Of a stretch of 64,000 nucleotides of DNA, positions 21,221 to 32,404 are shown in pieces. The notes beneath the pieces were generated by a model. The model worked only from the letters and a program-made list of their open reading frames with translations, did not search any database and had not been told where the DNA came from. Source of the stretch: Chromobotia macracanthus (taxonomy: Eukaryota; Chordata; Actinopteri; Cypriniformes; Botiidae); contig JAZGTH010000072.1 of assembly GCA_036877525.1 (NCBI GenBank), positions 4,332,001 to 4,396,000 of the forward strand, in the 5' to 3' direction. Both the position numbers and the translations under genes were made by a program. Within the stretch, counting starts at the first letter, position 1. The number at the start of each line of letters is the position of its first letter.

Positions 21221-22897
21221 TTATGATGGGGAGGTATGCATTCGTAGGTGGCTAATGAGGTTGCGCTGCTGGGTAAATTTGCCCCCACATAGCTGACATT
21301 CATACGGCTTCTCCCCTGAGTGGACCCGCATGTGCTCCGTGAGTCGGTACTGGCGGGTAAAGCGCATGCCGCACTCCTCACACGCAAAGGGTTTCAGCCC
21401 CAGGTGGCTGCGCATGTGGCGTGTCATGGTGCCGCGTTGGGTGAACATCTTGCCACAGATGTTGCAGGGGAACGGTCGAGTGAGCCAGTGCGTCTTCTCG
21501 TGTTGTCGAAGAGTGGCCGGATCTTTGTAACTCTTGTTGCAGACGGAGCAGCTAAAGCGCCGCGTCTCGGTGCCATGGATGTGAGCGATTTGAGAAGACA
21601 AGTCCTCTGCCTCTGCTTCGTCTTCCTTTGGATAGGACTCATCGTCCTCCTCTTTGATATACAGTTCTTCTTCTGTGTGGGTCTCCACGTGAGCGTTGAG
21701 CTCCTCTGAGCTAGGGAAGCCTTTTCCACAAGGGATACACACATACAGGTTGTCACCGAGGGCTGGCTCAAAGCCGTCCTGGCGGTAGACGTAATTGGCG
21801 CTATTCCGCCCACCTTCGCTCTCGCTGTGTCCGCTGTCTTCACTCTGTTCTTGTCCGTTATCTAAGCCCTCCTCTTCACACTGGAAGGAGACCTCAGAGC
21901 CATTTCCTCCACCACGGAGCCTTTCACCAGCCACATTCAACCTTTTGGTGATGCCATTGGGTAAAGTTCCTCGCTCCAGATCTTCGCCTTTGTTGCCTTC
22001 GCTCTTGGGTTGACGTCTCTGTCGAGCAACCTGACGAGAACTCTTCTGCTGGTCGATGTCAGGAGCCGGTCGGCTTTCTTCACATTCTCCTCCACCAAGC
22101 TCCATGGGTTCTCCGCTGCCAAGGTTCGGCGTGTTGGTGTTCTCTTCAAATGAGGCACTGTTGGCTGTGGATTCTGAGGCAGACTGAGGTGATTCTTGTG
22201 GGATGCTGCTGGGGCTGACTTCCTCTGTGGCTGTGCTCCCTGAGGGACTTTTCTTGGAAAGATCCAGGCCGAGTTCCTGAATGCCGCAACTGCTGTTGCT
22301 GCCATTCTTACTCGTGGAAGGACTTGGTGGATTTGCAGAGGTCGCGCAGTGGGCATTTCTCACAAAAATCTCGTCTTCAGACAGGTCATCTTTAAGTAGC
22401 TCCTCGTGTCTCTTTGTCTTCTCACTGTCTTTTAACCCTGACATTTGGTTTGAAGTTACAGGTGTGGAGGACAGCCTTTGGTTCCTAGTAGGTCTACCAT
22501 TGGTAGGGGTTGTGGGTTTGTTAAGGAGGGATCTTCCATTCCGCTTAAGCTTTTTTCTGCAGAGAGCAGCCAGGTCGTGAAGTTGGAGGTAGCTTGCTGC
22601 CGTCAGCAGGGCATTGAAATTGTGGTCACTGAACTGATCAGAGGACAAAAGCTTGCCAGTGTAAATGAAGTCTAGAACCTGCCGGAACACAGACGGGTTG
22701 ACCATGTCTGTGTCGAGGTTTATCAAGTTGTCATGGAGGATCAGGGATTTGAAGTAGATACTGCTGGCTGCCAGGATATTCTTGTGGGCCCGAAACAGGG
22801 CATTTTCTACAACTATGATCACATCACACAGATAACCTTTGGCTCTTTGTTGGTTTAGCTGCAGCAGCAATTGTTTGGCATGATTTGGCAATTCCAT
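21221..22897 (-). CDS. hic2: HIC2, BTB/POZ and C2H2 zinc-finger transcriptional repressor
   Basis: A sequence-specific nuclear repressor related to HIC1. The single coding exon gives 558 aa. The start is the ATG at 22897-22895 (MELPNHAKQLL), the conserved HIC2 start. The frame stays open seven codons further to a GTG, but an in-frame TAG lies just before it, so that is only leader. A BTB domain fills about residues 1-118. The CtBP-recruiting motif GLDLSKK is at about 210-216. An acidic serine-rich linker follows. Five C2H2 fingers start at about 385, 448, 476, 504 and 532; the last four are linked as an array (RPFPCNICGK, GEKPYECQLCG). The C-terminus LRMHTSPS is as in human HIC2, which is slightly longer. 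A splice acceptor (CTTCTTTTTTAG) ends at 22928, so the leader is spliced from an upstream exon. No frame break is present. Confidence 0.97.
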   Translation of the reverse strand: MELPNHAKQLLLQLNQQRAKGYLCDVIIVVENALFRAHKNILAASSIYFKSLILHDNLINLDTDMVNPSVFRQVLDFIYTGKLLSSDQFSDHNFNALLTAASYLQLHDLAALCRKKLKRNGRSLLNKPTTPTNGRPTRNQRLSSTPVTSNQMSGLKDSEKTKRHEELLKDDLSEDEIFVRNAHCATSANPPSPSTSKNGSNSSCGIQELGLDLSKKSPSGSTATEEVSPSSIPQESPQSASESTANSASFEENTNTPNLGSGEPMELGGGECEESRPAPDIDQQKSSRQVARQRRQPKSEGNKGEDLERGTLPNGITKRLNVAGERLRGGGNGSEVSFQCEEEGLDNGQEQSEDSGHSESEGGRNSANYVYRQDGFEPALGDNLYVCIPCGKGFPSSEELNAHVETHTEEELYIKEEDDESYPKEDEAEAEDLSSQIAHIHGTETRRFSCSVCNKSYKDPATLRQHEKTHWLTRPFPCNICGKMFTQRGTMTRHMRSHLGLKPFACEECGMRFTRQYRLTEHMRVHSGEKPYECQLCGGKFTQQRNLISHLRMHTSPS

Positions 22898-25800
22898 TTC
22901 CAACTTCTGTGTCTTCACCTATAAAATCTAAAAAAGAAGAAAAATGTTCTGTTAGCCATTGTAGAAAACTCTGTATAATTGAACGCACTGTAGCAGACAC
23001 ACTAAAGTCATTTCAAGTGTTGTTTTTCCTAAACCACCAACACAACCTAAATAATTTGTTGGCCTCATCAGCTCTAAAACATTTGGAATATATGGGATTT
23101 TACAGCAGCCAAAGTTCATGTAAAGCTTATTTTTACTGATAAACGTGAAAAATTGTGCGATGTGGCTGGTCATGTAACCGCATGGCAACCACCATGAGGT
23201 GACTCCTCACCCCATGAAAGAAGAAAAACAAATCACTTCATATTATGCCAGTTACACGAATGAATATATCTATCCAAAATAATTCTTACTAAAAGTTGAC
23301 AGAAAACGTTTCTTAACAACATGGCCTTCCCTTCAAATTCACCAGCAACCGTGTGTATGCAGATTCTCATCTTTTATCTTAAAGCAGAGAAGAGAAGAAA
23401 GGATTCAACAGTAACACCTTTTCTTTCTTCTCTGGACGTCCACTACAACTTAACGTTCCTGCCAGCAGTCTTTAATGCCAGCCTCCAGGGTCAGTCTCTT
23501 TGTTGTGATACGGGGGTTGGGTGAAAAAGGTTAGTGGACGTCACTGGGTGGCTTGTGTGACAGACATCTTGAAACCCGAGCTAGGAGATCACCAAGGGTG
23601 TGGTGGGAAACAGGTAAACCAGCACTCTTCCAGTGGGTAAGCAGGCCCTGACTCGCAGCAGAATCTCTGTAATGCGGCACAGAAGATCTCTGCAAGACTG
23701 TCTATGGGAAATGGTGAGCACATTGTGATTCATTGTCTTATGATACTAATAACAAGGGCAGAATACCCGTCCCTGAGGTACACCTAATTTAAATGTCTAC
23801 TTAATTGCCCACCTACTGTTTTGTACCAAGCAATTCCAAATGTTATTATTACATACAAATCCAATGAACTCCAAGATTACACAAATTTAAAAAGCATGCA
23901 ATTCATATAAAAAAATATTATTTCAGTCATGAATGTGAAGACAAACTAAAGTGACTATTTCTCATCATCAGACAAAACATCTATTTCTACATCTGCTACA
24001 CTTTTACCACACTTGACTGTTCCAGACAAGACTGTCTGACACAGATAAACTATTTATAGCTAACAATAAGCCAAAACCAATAATGGGGGTCAGAACATCA
24101 ATCAGTCAGCAGAATTGTGAGCTCAAGACCGCTTCATGACACCTTATCTAATGATGACTCAGGGAAATGCGTTATTAAAAGCCTGAAATGATTTTCAGAT
24201 ATCTGTTGTTTGAAGATATCTGAATTTCACAAACAAAATATAAATCAATGTAATCAAGACAACAATCACGATCTAATACTAAACCTTCTTGCCAGATATG
24301 TAAAGCTATAAATTAAAAATCAAAACTAAATTGACTTTATTATTCACATCATCAACCGAACATTGTTCCAATTTACCTTTTAGAACAAGTAAACCGAGAA
24401 GATAGAAGATAGAGAAGAAATCTTCTCTAACCATCTCCATTTAACTGCTGAACAAAAACCAGTGCGCCCAGCCCTAAACGACTGCGTGATACCATCTCTC
24501 ACACTAGCGCAGATAAAGAACAGCATAAATGACAATGAAAACTTTCAGAACAGCTACAACTCACCACCCAGCGAGAGAAAAGATAAATGAACATACAAAG
24601 ACCAGGAGCAGAAACATTAATCTAAGGGCTGCACAGAAGTCTTAAGATGCTGCTTTGCCGTCATTCCAAGCTCCTGCCATGAATGAGCTGTCCGTCCTGG
24701 AGATGAAACGACTTTAATCAGAGGTTGGTGTCTGAAACAAGTCAAAGTGCAAGAGGGGCCAGTAACGTCATGGGTAAACAAGTCTGGTAAGCAGTGTGCT
24801 TTAACCTCATAAACAAGCTTAATCGCTGGCACGGGCCCCTGAGGGCCCCAATTTTATTGTCTTAATGCTGTACCAAAAAAACGATGAGTACCTTTGCTTC
24901 TATGAAAACAGGCACTGGCAAAACAAAACATACGGATATACGTTCACATATAGAAGTTAAATCCACATATGGAGCATATTCATATATAGTATCCAGCCTT
25001 TGACGTATTACAATGCACCTAAAATGTGCCAAATGAATTATTCCCTGACGTTTCGTGATGATTAAATGAAATTTGTGATTTAATCTCTAAAAAGCAAAAT
25101 TTCCAACAGAAAAGTGTCAGTGTAAGCTTGGCTTTAATGACATCAGATGAATTAACCTGATCAGAGACAGCTTAACACATTAGGATCTAAGTGCTTACAG
25201 TAACCAAACGTAACCAGCCAGTAACCTCTAGAGACCCAAGCCAATCTGGACGCCAGGAAAATCTGATCCAAATGATGAGGCAACGACCTTGGCTAATAGC
25301 CTGATAACACAGAATCGCCCTTATCTGAAGAATTTAAGCCCCCCCCACTGCCCCTGTCCATTACAGTCCATTCAATATTATATTCACAATGTCCATTTAT
25401 TATTACACCCTATATGTGCTAAAAACAGCCAGGATTCACCCAAACAAGACATTAAAGATAAAGGTGACAACTAGCAATTAACATAAAATTACCTTTCAAG
25501 GTTGTTCATTTGCAATATAATGACAATATACACACACAATATGTATGAAAATCTGTGACATCCTGTTGTGATCTGTGGCTGAAACAGAAAAAGTTCATCT
25601 GGGTTTCTGCTTGTGTCATCTGCGGTGTTGAAACAGGGCCTGAAGTTTCAGAATACCTCAGAAACAAGACCCGCGAGAAACACTTTCAGAATAAGACAAG
25701 AATACACAAACACAGAGCACACAGACGTGTGTCAAAGAGCGGCTGTACAAAACCAAATAAAAAAAAAACACAAAGCACTTGGTATAACAGAAGCTTTACT

Positions 25801-27394
25801 TTCCAGGCTGGAAATCAGGAGTAAATTAATCAAGGCCAAAAACAATCACTTAACCAGATGAGGCAACCCTGGAATAACCCTGAAGAGATAAACCACACTC
25901 ACGGTCATAATCTTCATTAACTCTACGCAATCACATCATATCTGCCATGTCTCTCTTTTTTTTTTTAACAAGACATGGTTAACAGCCATCCAGGATAAAA
26001 GGATCAAGTCAACAAACATACCAAGCATGTTGAACGAGTTTTAAGATGTGGGATTTTGCCTTAAAGCAACACGCACACAATCCCACATTCATACACAGGA
26101 GCATGTGAGCCCAAACTGCCCTGAAAGGGTTAAACTAAAGCATAAAACAGAACAGTAAAGAAACAGGACTCTGATAAATAATCCCATTAACCTACAAACA
26201 CTGTTCTAGGGTCAGTTTTCTAAAGAGTAACATACTTTTCTATTACTACTAAATGGTCCTGACCAAGAAGATGAACAGATAAAATGGTCATAAACATCGT
26301 AAATGTAAATGAATGACCAACGTTTGTTTATAGAAACAGACACAAAACTCAGTTGGGTGTCAGATTAGGCTAAGATCAAAATCTGAGCCCACCGCAGACC
26401 TCAGAATCTCTCTCTGTGATAATAGCTGTAAACACACCGTCTTCAATTGTGATGTCCCACCCTCTTCACTCAATAGTTGATCATCTGCATTATTCAAACC
26501 AGAAACCGAGGTCCTCCTTTCATAAGAGTATTGATTGGACCTTTCTACATGAATGGCACTTATAAACATCCTTTATTCTCTTTCTGTAACACCGTTAAGG
26601 GGGGGCCAAAAGCAAACCAATTACAAGAAGTGTCTGGACACAACCTCTGAAATCCAGTCACAGTCATGCACGTAACCAACAGCCCCTCGTTCACAAAGAA
26701 AACCTGCGGGTTTGTTTACCGACTAAACATTCAACACAACAACATATACATCGACCATTCGATTCCATCACTTTTATTCACGCTTTTCTGCTTAATCGAT
26801 CAGTGGCCCCTCAACACCGTGTACAAAGATAAATTACATCCTGTCATTGACAAAACACTTACTGTATTGATATAATACTCGATCTGTCATAACAGCAATT
26901 CAGTCTCAAGGCACAATCCCAAAGCGTTAAGATTTACAGTTTCATATATTCCAAAACAAGACCAATGTACATTCACGAGCAATTAGAGAGTAAAACATCT
27001 TCGCATAAATATTACGCCATACACAGTGCAATATTCATGTCCTTGCTGTCCAATGATTATTTAGTTGTGTCAGAAAGCTAACAATTGAACCCCCGTTCTG
27101 CGTATTTAATGAATCCATCATTTAATAATCCATATTGTGATAGGAAAGGGGAAAACAACACTGGTAAACCTCTGGTTTAGCGAATATGGTTGTTTACTGT
27201 CATATCACTGATACAAGTTCTTCTACTGTACGCATCCCTCAAGAAAGCCGTCCACAAAACAGGACTTCACTGTACAGATGGAGCAAATCCTCAAACCCTC
27301 CCCCAGGTCATTAAAATGGACGAGATTTAAAAGGTTCATTCGAGCACTTTTGCTCACAATACAGAAGTCAAATCATTCACTGTAACATGGCATC

Positions 27395-27438
27395 CATGCA
27401 TCATTCATACATCAAAACTGATGTATGGATGATGCATG
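27395..27438. repeat. Inverted repeat, 20-bp arms with 4-nt loop
   Basis: CATGCATCATTCATACATCA at 27395-27414 is the reverse complement, with one mismatch, of 27419-27438; the loop is AAAC. Confidence 0.85.
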
Positions 27439-27472
27439 CCCTGGGCGGGGCTTATCCCTGGGCGGGGCTTAT
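27439..27472. repeat. Two tandem 17-bp GC-box units
   Basis: CCCTGGGCGGGGCTTAT is repeated exactly twice, each copy with a GGGCGGGGC Sp/KLF-type box. The block directly abuts the hairpin and is followed at 27475-27483 by the palindrome GAATATTC. Confidence 0.7.
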
Positions 27473-28073
27473 ACGAATATTCACAGGTTCGATCCGTGAC
27501 TTTTTAAAAACCTTATTTAAGCCTATTGTGTACAAACACGTACTTGTCCATCTAATTAGGGATCCTGTCGCTTTATTACCGTACTGGAAACATCCATCAA
27601 ACAAACTGGGATTTGAAGAGCAAACAACAATTTCCATTCGCTCGTAATTCATTAATTAAAACCACGCCCACCGCGGACGGACTCTATGAATATTCATGAG
27701 CGCCCGGCCCATTGGAACAGCTATAACTGTAACCCAGTACTACACAGGGTGTCATAATAATACAAAACAACGTCAAATGTTTGGTATATATCCTAATAAC
27801 AAATAATAACAAAATATAATAACGAAATAACAACGAACTTGCATCAGAAGAACTTGAGCGGTATGGGTGTGTAATGCTTAAAGAGCAGCAACAATAACAA
27901 ACTCCACAATCATTCACGCAGCGTTTCTTCATAACGTAACATCATAACCGGGTGTCATAAACGTGCCACACGACAGACAAGACCCAAAACTCACCATCAA
28001 AAATAATCAAGTTTCATCTTCCACTAATAAAAACCGCTTTACATGCATGCATTTAATCAAACATCAATCAAAC

Positions 28074-28178
28074 AAGTTTAATTATAGGAATAGCTGTGCC
28101 TCCAGATTCATTTCAACACAGGCTATAGTTCACATAGCCTGTGTTGTAAACTGCAAAGGATGCTTCACAGTGAGATGG
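28074..28178. repeat. Copy 1 of a 104/105-bp direct duplication
   Basis: Identical to 29119-29222 except for one extra G. It contains a 13-bp perfect inverted repeat at 28114-28146 (arm CAACACAGGCTAT, loop AGTTCAC). It is flanked on both sides by the CATTTAATCAAAC word of the neighbouring tandem array. Confidence 0.95.
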
Positions 28179-28341
28179 CATTTAATCAAACATGCATGCA
28201 TGCATTTAATCAAACATGTATGCATGCATGCATTTAATCAAACATGTATGCATGCATGCATTTAATCAAACATGTATGCATGCATGCATTTAATCAAACA
28301 TGCATGCATGCATGCCTTTAATCAAGCATGCATGCATGCAA
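28179..28341. repeat. 28-bp tandem array, six units
   Basis: TTTAATCAAA starts at 28181, 28205, 28233, 28261 and 28289, with a variant at 28317. Spacing is 24 then 28 bp four times. The rest of each unit is TGCATG-rich. A further partial unit precedes the 105-bp copy at 28043-28064. Confidence 0.95.
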
Positions 28342-28359
28342 ACGTGCACCTTCACATCC

Positions 28360-28990
28360 CACTGCATGCATTACGGACGCAAAACTCCGCGCAGATGTTA
28401 AATCCGAGCGTTATAAACGCGCGAGGGTGAAATACGCACCGACAGCCGCATCAAGCCCGACCCGCGCGGTTTCTCCAGGCGTTTGTCATCGAGGCGTCGA
28501 GCAATCGCTTCGATCACCGCACAAACGCGCACCAAACGTCCGTTTCACGTGTTTGCTGTCGGCTTTAATACGCGGATGAAACGCGCCGCTCTGCCCCCGC
28601 GCGTCGCTCGCGCGCGCGCGCGTGCGTTCAAAGCCCCGGTGGGCACGCGACGAGAGCGACGCGCTCGAGGAGTGCGCGTCGCTTTGTGAAGGCTCGCGAA
28701 ACGCCCGCGACGCGCGTTTTGGCGACGCGCGGCGTGCGTGTGCGACGAAAAGCGACGCTCACCTTCGCGCATCGACGGGGTCTCTTCACACAGCCATCCT
28801 CCCCTCACATCTCACTGCTTTCCGTGCGCCATCTTGCTCGCAAGCCGCGGTGACGTGAGAAACCCTCACCCCTGACCCGCATTTGAATAAGAGGCAGAAA
28901 AGAGGGGGAGACCGGGCGAGGTGACCCGCCTCTGCCCACCCCGGACGCGCTTTACCTAAACAGCCCCAGCCCGGGGCTGATGGGGCTGAT
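28360..28990 (-). promoter_or_regulatory. hic2: CpG island, probable hic2 promoter
   Basis: Dense CpG over about 600 bp in an otherwise CpG-poor region, including an alternating CG tract near 28609-28623. On the minus strand it holds a YY1-type CAAGATGGCGC (28836-28827) and a strong donor at 28762. A CRE-like TGACGTGA lies at 28851-28858 and another TGACGTGA near 28990. It sits at the 5' end of hic2 and about 1.9 kb from ube2l3, which is transcribed the other way. Confidence 0.75.
28763..28850 (-). other. hic2: Probable hic2 non-coding exon 1 with upstream ORFs
   Basis: The 3' end is the GAAG|GTGAGC donor. The 5' end (TSS) is a guess at the YY1 motif. On the minus strand it carries ATGs opening uORFs of six codons (28832-28812), one codon (ATG-TGA, 28810-28805) and three codons (28797-28786). 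A fourth ATG at 28772 reads through the splice junction. Confidence 0.45.
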
Positions 28991-29118
28991 GACGTGACCA
29001 GCAGCTCAGATTTGCAAGCCCAAATACTGCCTGCTTGTGTGACTTTATTTCAGATGCATCTTCATGTTTTGGGGCACATATGAGTTGCTGCTGTTGTTGT
29101 TTGTGATTTCTGAGTCGT

Positions 29119-29222
29119 AAGTTTAATTATAGGAATAGCTGTGCCTCCAGATTCATTTCAACACAGGCTATAGTTCACATAGCCTGTGTTTAAACTGCAA
29201 AGGATGCTTCACAGTGAGATGG
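29119..29222. repeat. Copy 2 of the 104/105-bp direct duplication
   Basis: Same orientation as 28074-28178. The hairpin arms here are 12 bp (AACACAGGCTAT). It is followed by a short tandem, TAGTGAGCAGCTACATCATC, present twice at 29226-29276. Confidence 0.95.
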
Positions 29223-30046
29223 ACTTAGTGAGCAGCTACATCATCCAAAGAAATAGTGAGCAGCTACATCATCCAACCACGCAGTTTATTTCATTATATT
29301 GGGTGTTAAATATCAGCAGGCATCTGACCTGAAAAACTAGACAGTCTAGTAATGTTCAGAGAGCTACACGTCCTCAATATCATTTGTTTTATAAACTTGA
29401 CAAAGAATTGACAATGTTTTTCATCTTAAGTGTTTCTAATAAACAAAAAAAAACCTGTGTTGTGCTGTTCATATGAACAGAATGAAGCTTTTTCATGTTA
29501 TTGAAACTAATATAAGTTTGATAAGTTATTCAGAAGTTTGTGGGAAGTTTCAGAAACGCCCTGCTGTGGGACAAGGTATAATTAAATAAAACTGTTTTAA
29601 AACATTTTTCCAATTTTTTAAATACTGTTGATCCCACTGCACGACAAAGTGAACAGCAAAATAAACAGTGATACGAAATGTAAAAAGCTTTATTTTATAT
29701 TAACAAACTTTTTATCTTAATGATATTAAATGTATGCATTCTTAGCTAACGTTCAACTTTCATTGACATTATTTATAAAGTAAATAGCTTCTGGATCTGC
29801 TGGAGATTCATGTTTACGAGTTTAATCATGACATATACTGAAACTTTTTAAACTTTATTATAATATACCTTTAACTCTTATGCATGCTGAGTATTTATGA
29901 TTGTTTTCAGGTCCCCAGTGATTTATGCACAACAAGAACATCAGGTTCGTGAAGAAGCTTGTGTTAACACAGTTCTCCAGTATTCAATGTTAGAAGAAAA
30001 ACAAGCTAAAAACTGGAACCCGTGACTGAATGTGCCACACAGTTAC

Positions 30047-30061
30047 AGTGCCCCCTGGTGG
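30047..30061 (-). promoter_or_regulatory. Strong CTCF-type motif (reverse orientation)
   Basis: AGTGCCCCCTGGTGG is the reverse complement of CCACCAGGGGGCACT, a full match to the CTCF core. It lies in the hic2-ube2l3 spacer. Binding is inferred. Confidence 0.6.
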
Positions 30062-30142
30062 ACGATTCAATATCCATATTTTTAGAGTTGTAAAGTTTAA
30101 TGTAACTAAGTTTTATGTAACTAATATTCATCAAATAGTAAT

Positions 30143-30145
<3 letters not shown>

Positions 30146-30223
<78 letters not shown>
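30146..30223. repeat. (AT)n microsatellite, about 78 bp
   Basis: Uninterrupted AT dinucleotides; the tyrosine/isoleucine open frames on both strands are artefacts of it. Confidence 0.97.
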
Positions 30224-30227
<4 letters not shown>

Positions 30228-30779
30228 AATATTTATATGATTATTCATATTATATTTTACATTAATTATATATATTAATATTTATTTTACTCTACAATAC
30301 TTCTAACTAGATAAAATGTAGATATTGTTGTCGTGTTTGGTCATGTCTGTTTTGCATGCCGCTAACAATGTAATATATATGCAGCATAACAATGTTAAAC
30401 AACCAATATGTATAATATTTAATTATGTTATTTAACAGACAGCTCAATAAAGATAGGCTTCATTTATTGAAATTACGTACAAATATAATTTAGCAGCAAC
30501 TGAAAACTTAATAATAACAATCATTGCTAAAAAGACAACAACAAAATAAAACACAAACAAGCAATGGTAATACTGTGATTAACTCGTTTATAGTCTTCAT
30601 AAATGTTCTTTCTGTGCCCCACTCATTACTATTGATTTAAAGGCTGTCACTGATTTTATAATGTGCTTTAATTTAGAGCATTTTGCAGGACGTTTAGAAT
30701 AATGTACAATACATAAATCCGACTTTATATTTGAAATATATTTGCTAAATGCTCCTAAATGGTCTTTTCCTTTATTCAT

Positions 30780-30850
30780 TTATTAGGTCTGAATGGGAGC
30801 GAATGCGACGCGCCGTGCATTGTGGGTAAAAGCAAATCCAAGATGGCGGC
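30780..30850 (+). promoter_or_regulatory. ube2l3: ube2l3 core promoter region with YY1 motif over the start codon
   Basis: GCATTGTGGGTAA followed by AAGATGGCGGC (30840-30850), a perfect YY1 consensus whose ATG is the initiation codon. This is typical of TATA-less housekeeping promoters with very short leaders. Confidence 0.55.
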
Positions 30851-32404
30851 GAGCAGGCGACTGCATAAGGTAAATATCGCGAAAATCTACATTTAGTGAA
30901 ATATAAAATATTTCCTTGTTTCACGCTTAAAAACAGACGTGTTACAGGCTTAAATAACCGATGGCTGGAGACGTGAAACTTTAAAGCTCTCTGGTAAGAA
31001 ACTGAATGAGGAAGAGGGTGACGGAAGATCACTAGCTAAGCTGTAGTTCATATATTCACAAGAAATTAAAGTTCATTAAAATGAATAATTCCGATAAAGC
31101 AGAACAATAAAATAAACAGTCTCCTGGATTAGGCACAGTTATGATGTAATGTTCAATATAAAGTTGAACACGTTATGAGTGATGTTATACAGACTGTGAG
31201 GAAGACTAAACTGAAACTACTTTATGTATTAATTTACCAACAACATCATGTAAACAACGATCATCTCAGAAATGAGTGAATGATCAAATATAGCGGACTG
31301 TTGACTGGTTGGTCGTAAAGTTTCAGTTGTGATTTTGTTAGAAGGGTGATGAAATTCTGAAACAGGAAGTCAGTCAGATGTCTGTGAAAGAGTTTGAATA
31401 CGAATAAATATGTTATATTAAGACAACATGGTACTATAATAATAATAATAATAATAAAGGCACCATGATCAGTACAATAATAAACCGTAAAATGGTCAGA
31501 AGACAATTTTCTATTTCATTCAAATCTTTGAAAGTGACTGACAAAAACAGTAACAATTCTTTTGAGAATTACTTTTGTTTTTAATGATGTACATAGAAGT
31601 GAATATGATTTGTGTTATTTTATATTGGTGTTTTAAAACTGTTCATGCGATCATAGTAAAAATGAAAGTATGTCTGTTTCGATGATGTCAGGTTTCACAA
31701 TAAAACCACTTCAGGAGAATCGTGTTCTGTGTTTCACAGGAACTTGATGAGATTCGCAAGTCTGGAATGAAAAACTTCCGTAACGTTCAGGTGGACGAGT
31801 CGAACATTTTGATCTGGCAGGGACTCATCGTGCCTGTAAGTTCTGAGGAATTCCAGAAAATGTTTATTGAACGCACATTAACATGTTAGTGTGTAATATT
31901 TGTTTCTGTTAAGATCTCACAGGCTGTTTTTGTTTAGGACAACCCTCCCTATGATAAAGGTGCTTTCCGGATTGAGATCACATTCCCTGCAGAGTACCCC
32001 TTTAAACCCCCAAAGATCACATTTAAAACAAAGATCTATCACCCAAACATCGATGAGAAGGGTCAGGTGTGCCTGCCAGTCATAAGTGCCGAGAACTGGA
32101 AGCCTGCAACTAAAACTGACCAAGGTAAGTGTTTCTCTTAGGAAGAGCTTTGAGTTTAGCCCAGGCAGTTAAACCAAGTTTTAAGTCTATGATCTTTAAT
32201 CAGGTATTATTTGTTGAATTGTGATCAGTATTTTTTCTCTTCTAAACAGTAATCCAGTCTCTCATTGCCCTCGTTAACGACCCCCAACCAGAACACCCGC
32301 TGAGGGCCGATCTAGCAGAAGAATATTCAAAAGACCGTAAAAAGTTCTTCAAGAACGCAGAAGAGTTTACAAAGAAGCACGGCGAGAAGCGGCCGGTGGA
32401 CTGA
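30843..32404 (+). CDS. ube2l3: Ubiquitin-conjugating enzyme E2 L3 (UbcH7)
   Basis: An E2 that accepts ubiquitin on a cysteine and passes it to HECT and RBR ligases (for example E6AP, parkin, HOIP). Coding exons: 30843-30869, 31740-31835, 31938-32124, 32250-32404; total 465 nt, 154 aa plus TGA, the same length as human. The UBC fold is intact: HPN at residues 76-78, catalytic Cys86 in GQVCLPV, and Phe63, which contacts RING domains. The C-terminus EKRPVD matches the family. Almost all differences from human are conservative or near the N-terminus (SRRLHKELDEIRKSG); human Cys137 is Phe here (KKFFKN). All introns are GT-AG. The gene is transcribed away from hic2. Confidence 0.98.

Larger units (their letters stand above)
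22928..28762 (-). other. hic2: Inferred hic2 intron 1
   Basis: From the acceptor just upstream of the coding exon to a GAAG|GTGAGC donor in the CpG island. No coding exon is seen inside. Contents: a repeat fragment near 23170-23195, AT-rich filler through 23.2-27.3 kb, an inverted repeat at 27395-27438, GC-box words at 27439-27472, copy 1 of a 105-bp duplication and a 28-bp tandem array. Alternative first exons cannot be excluded. Confidence 0.55.
29280..30780. other. Intergenic spacer between hic2 and ube2l3 (divergent genes)
   Basis: AT-rich, no gene. It holds a CTCF-type motif and a long AT microsatellite, annotated separately. Confidence 0.6.

Noticed and set aside
22898..22918. Seven extra N-terminal residues for HIC2 (from a GTG)
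   Set aside because: The upstream codon is GTG, an in-frame TAG precedes it, and MELPNH is the conserved start.
28179..28341. CRISPR-like array (28-bp repeats)
   Set aside because: Units are contiguous with no unique spacers, and the genome is vertebrate; it is a simple tandem repeat.
30006..30278. Long Tyr/Ile ORFs on both strands
   Set aside because: They are translations of the (AT)n microsatellite.
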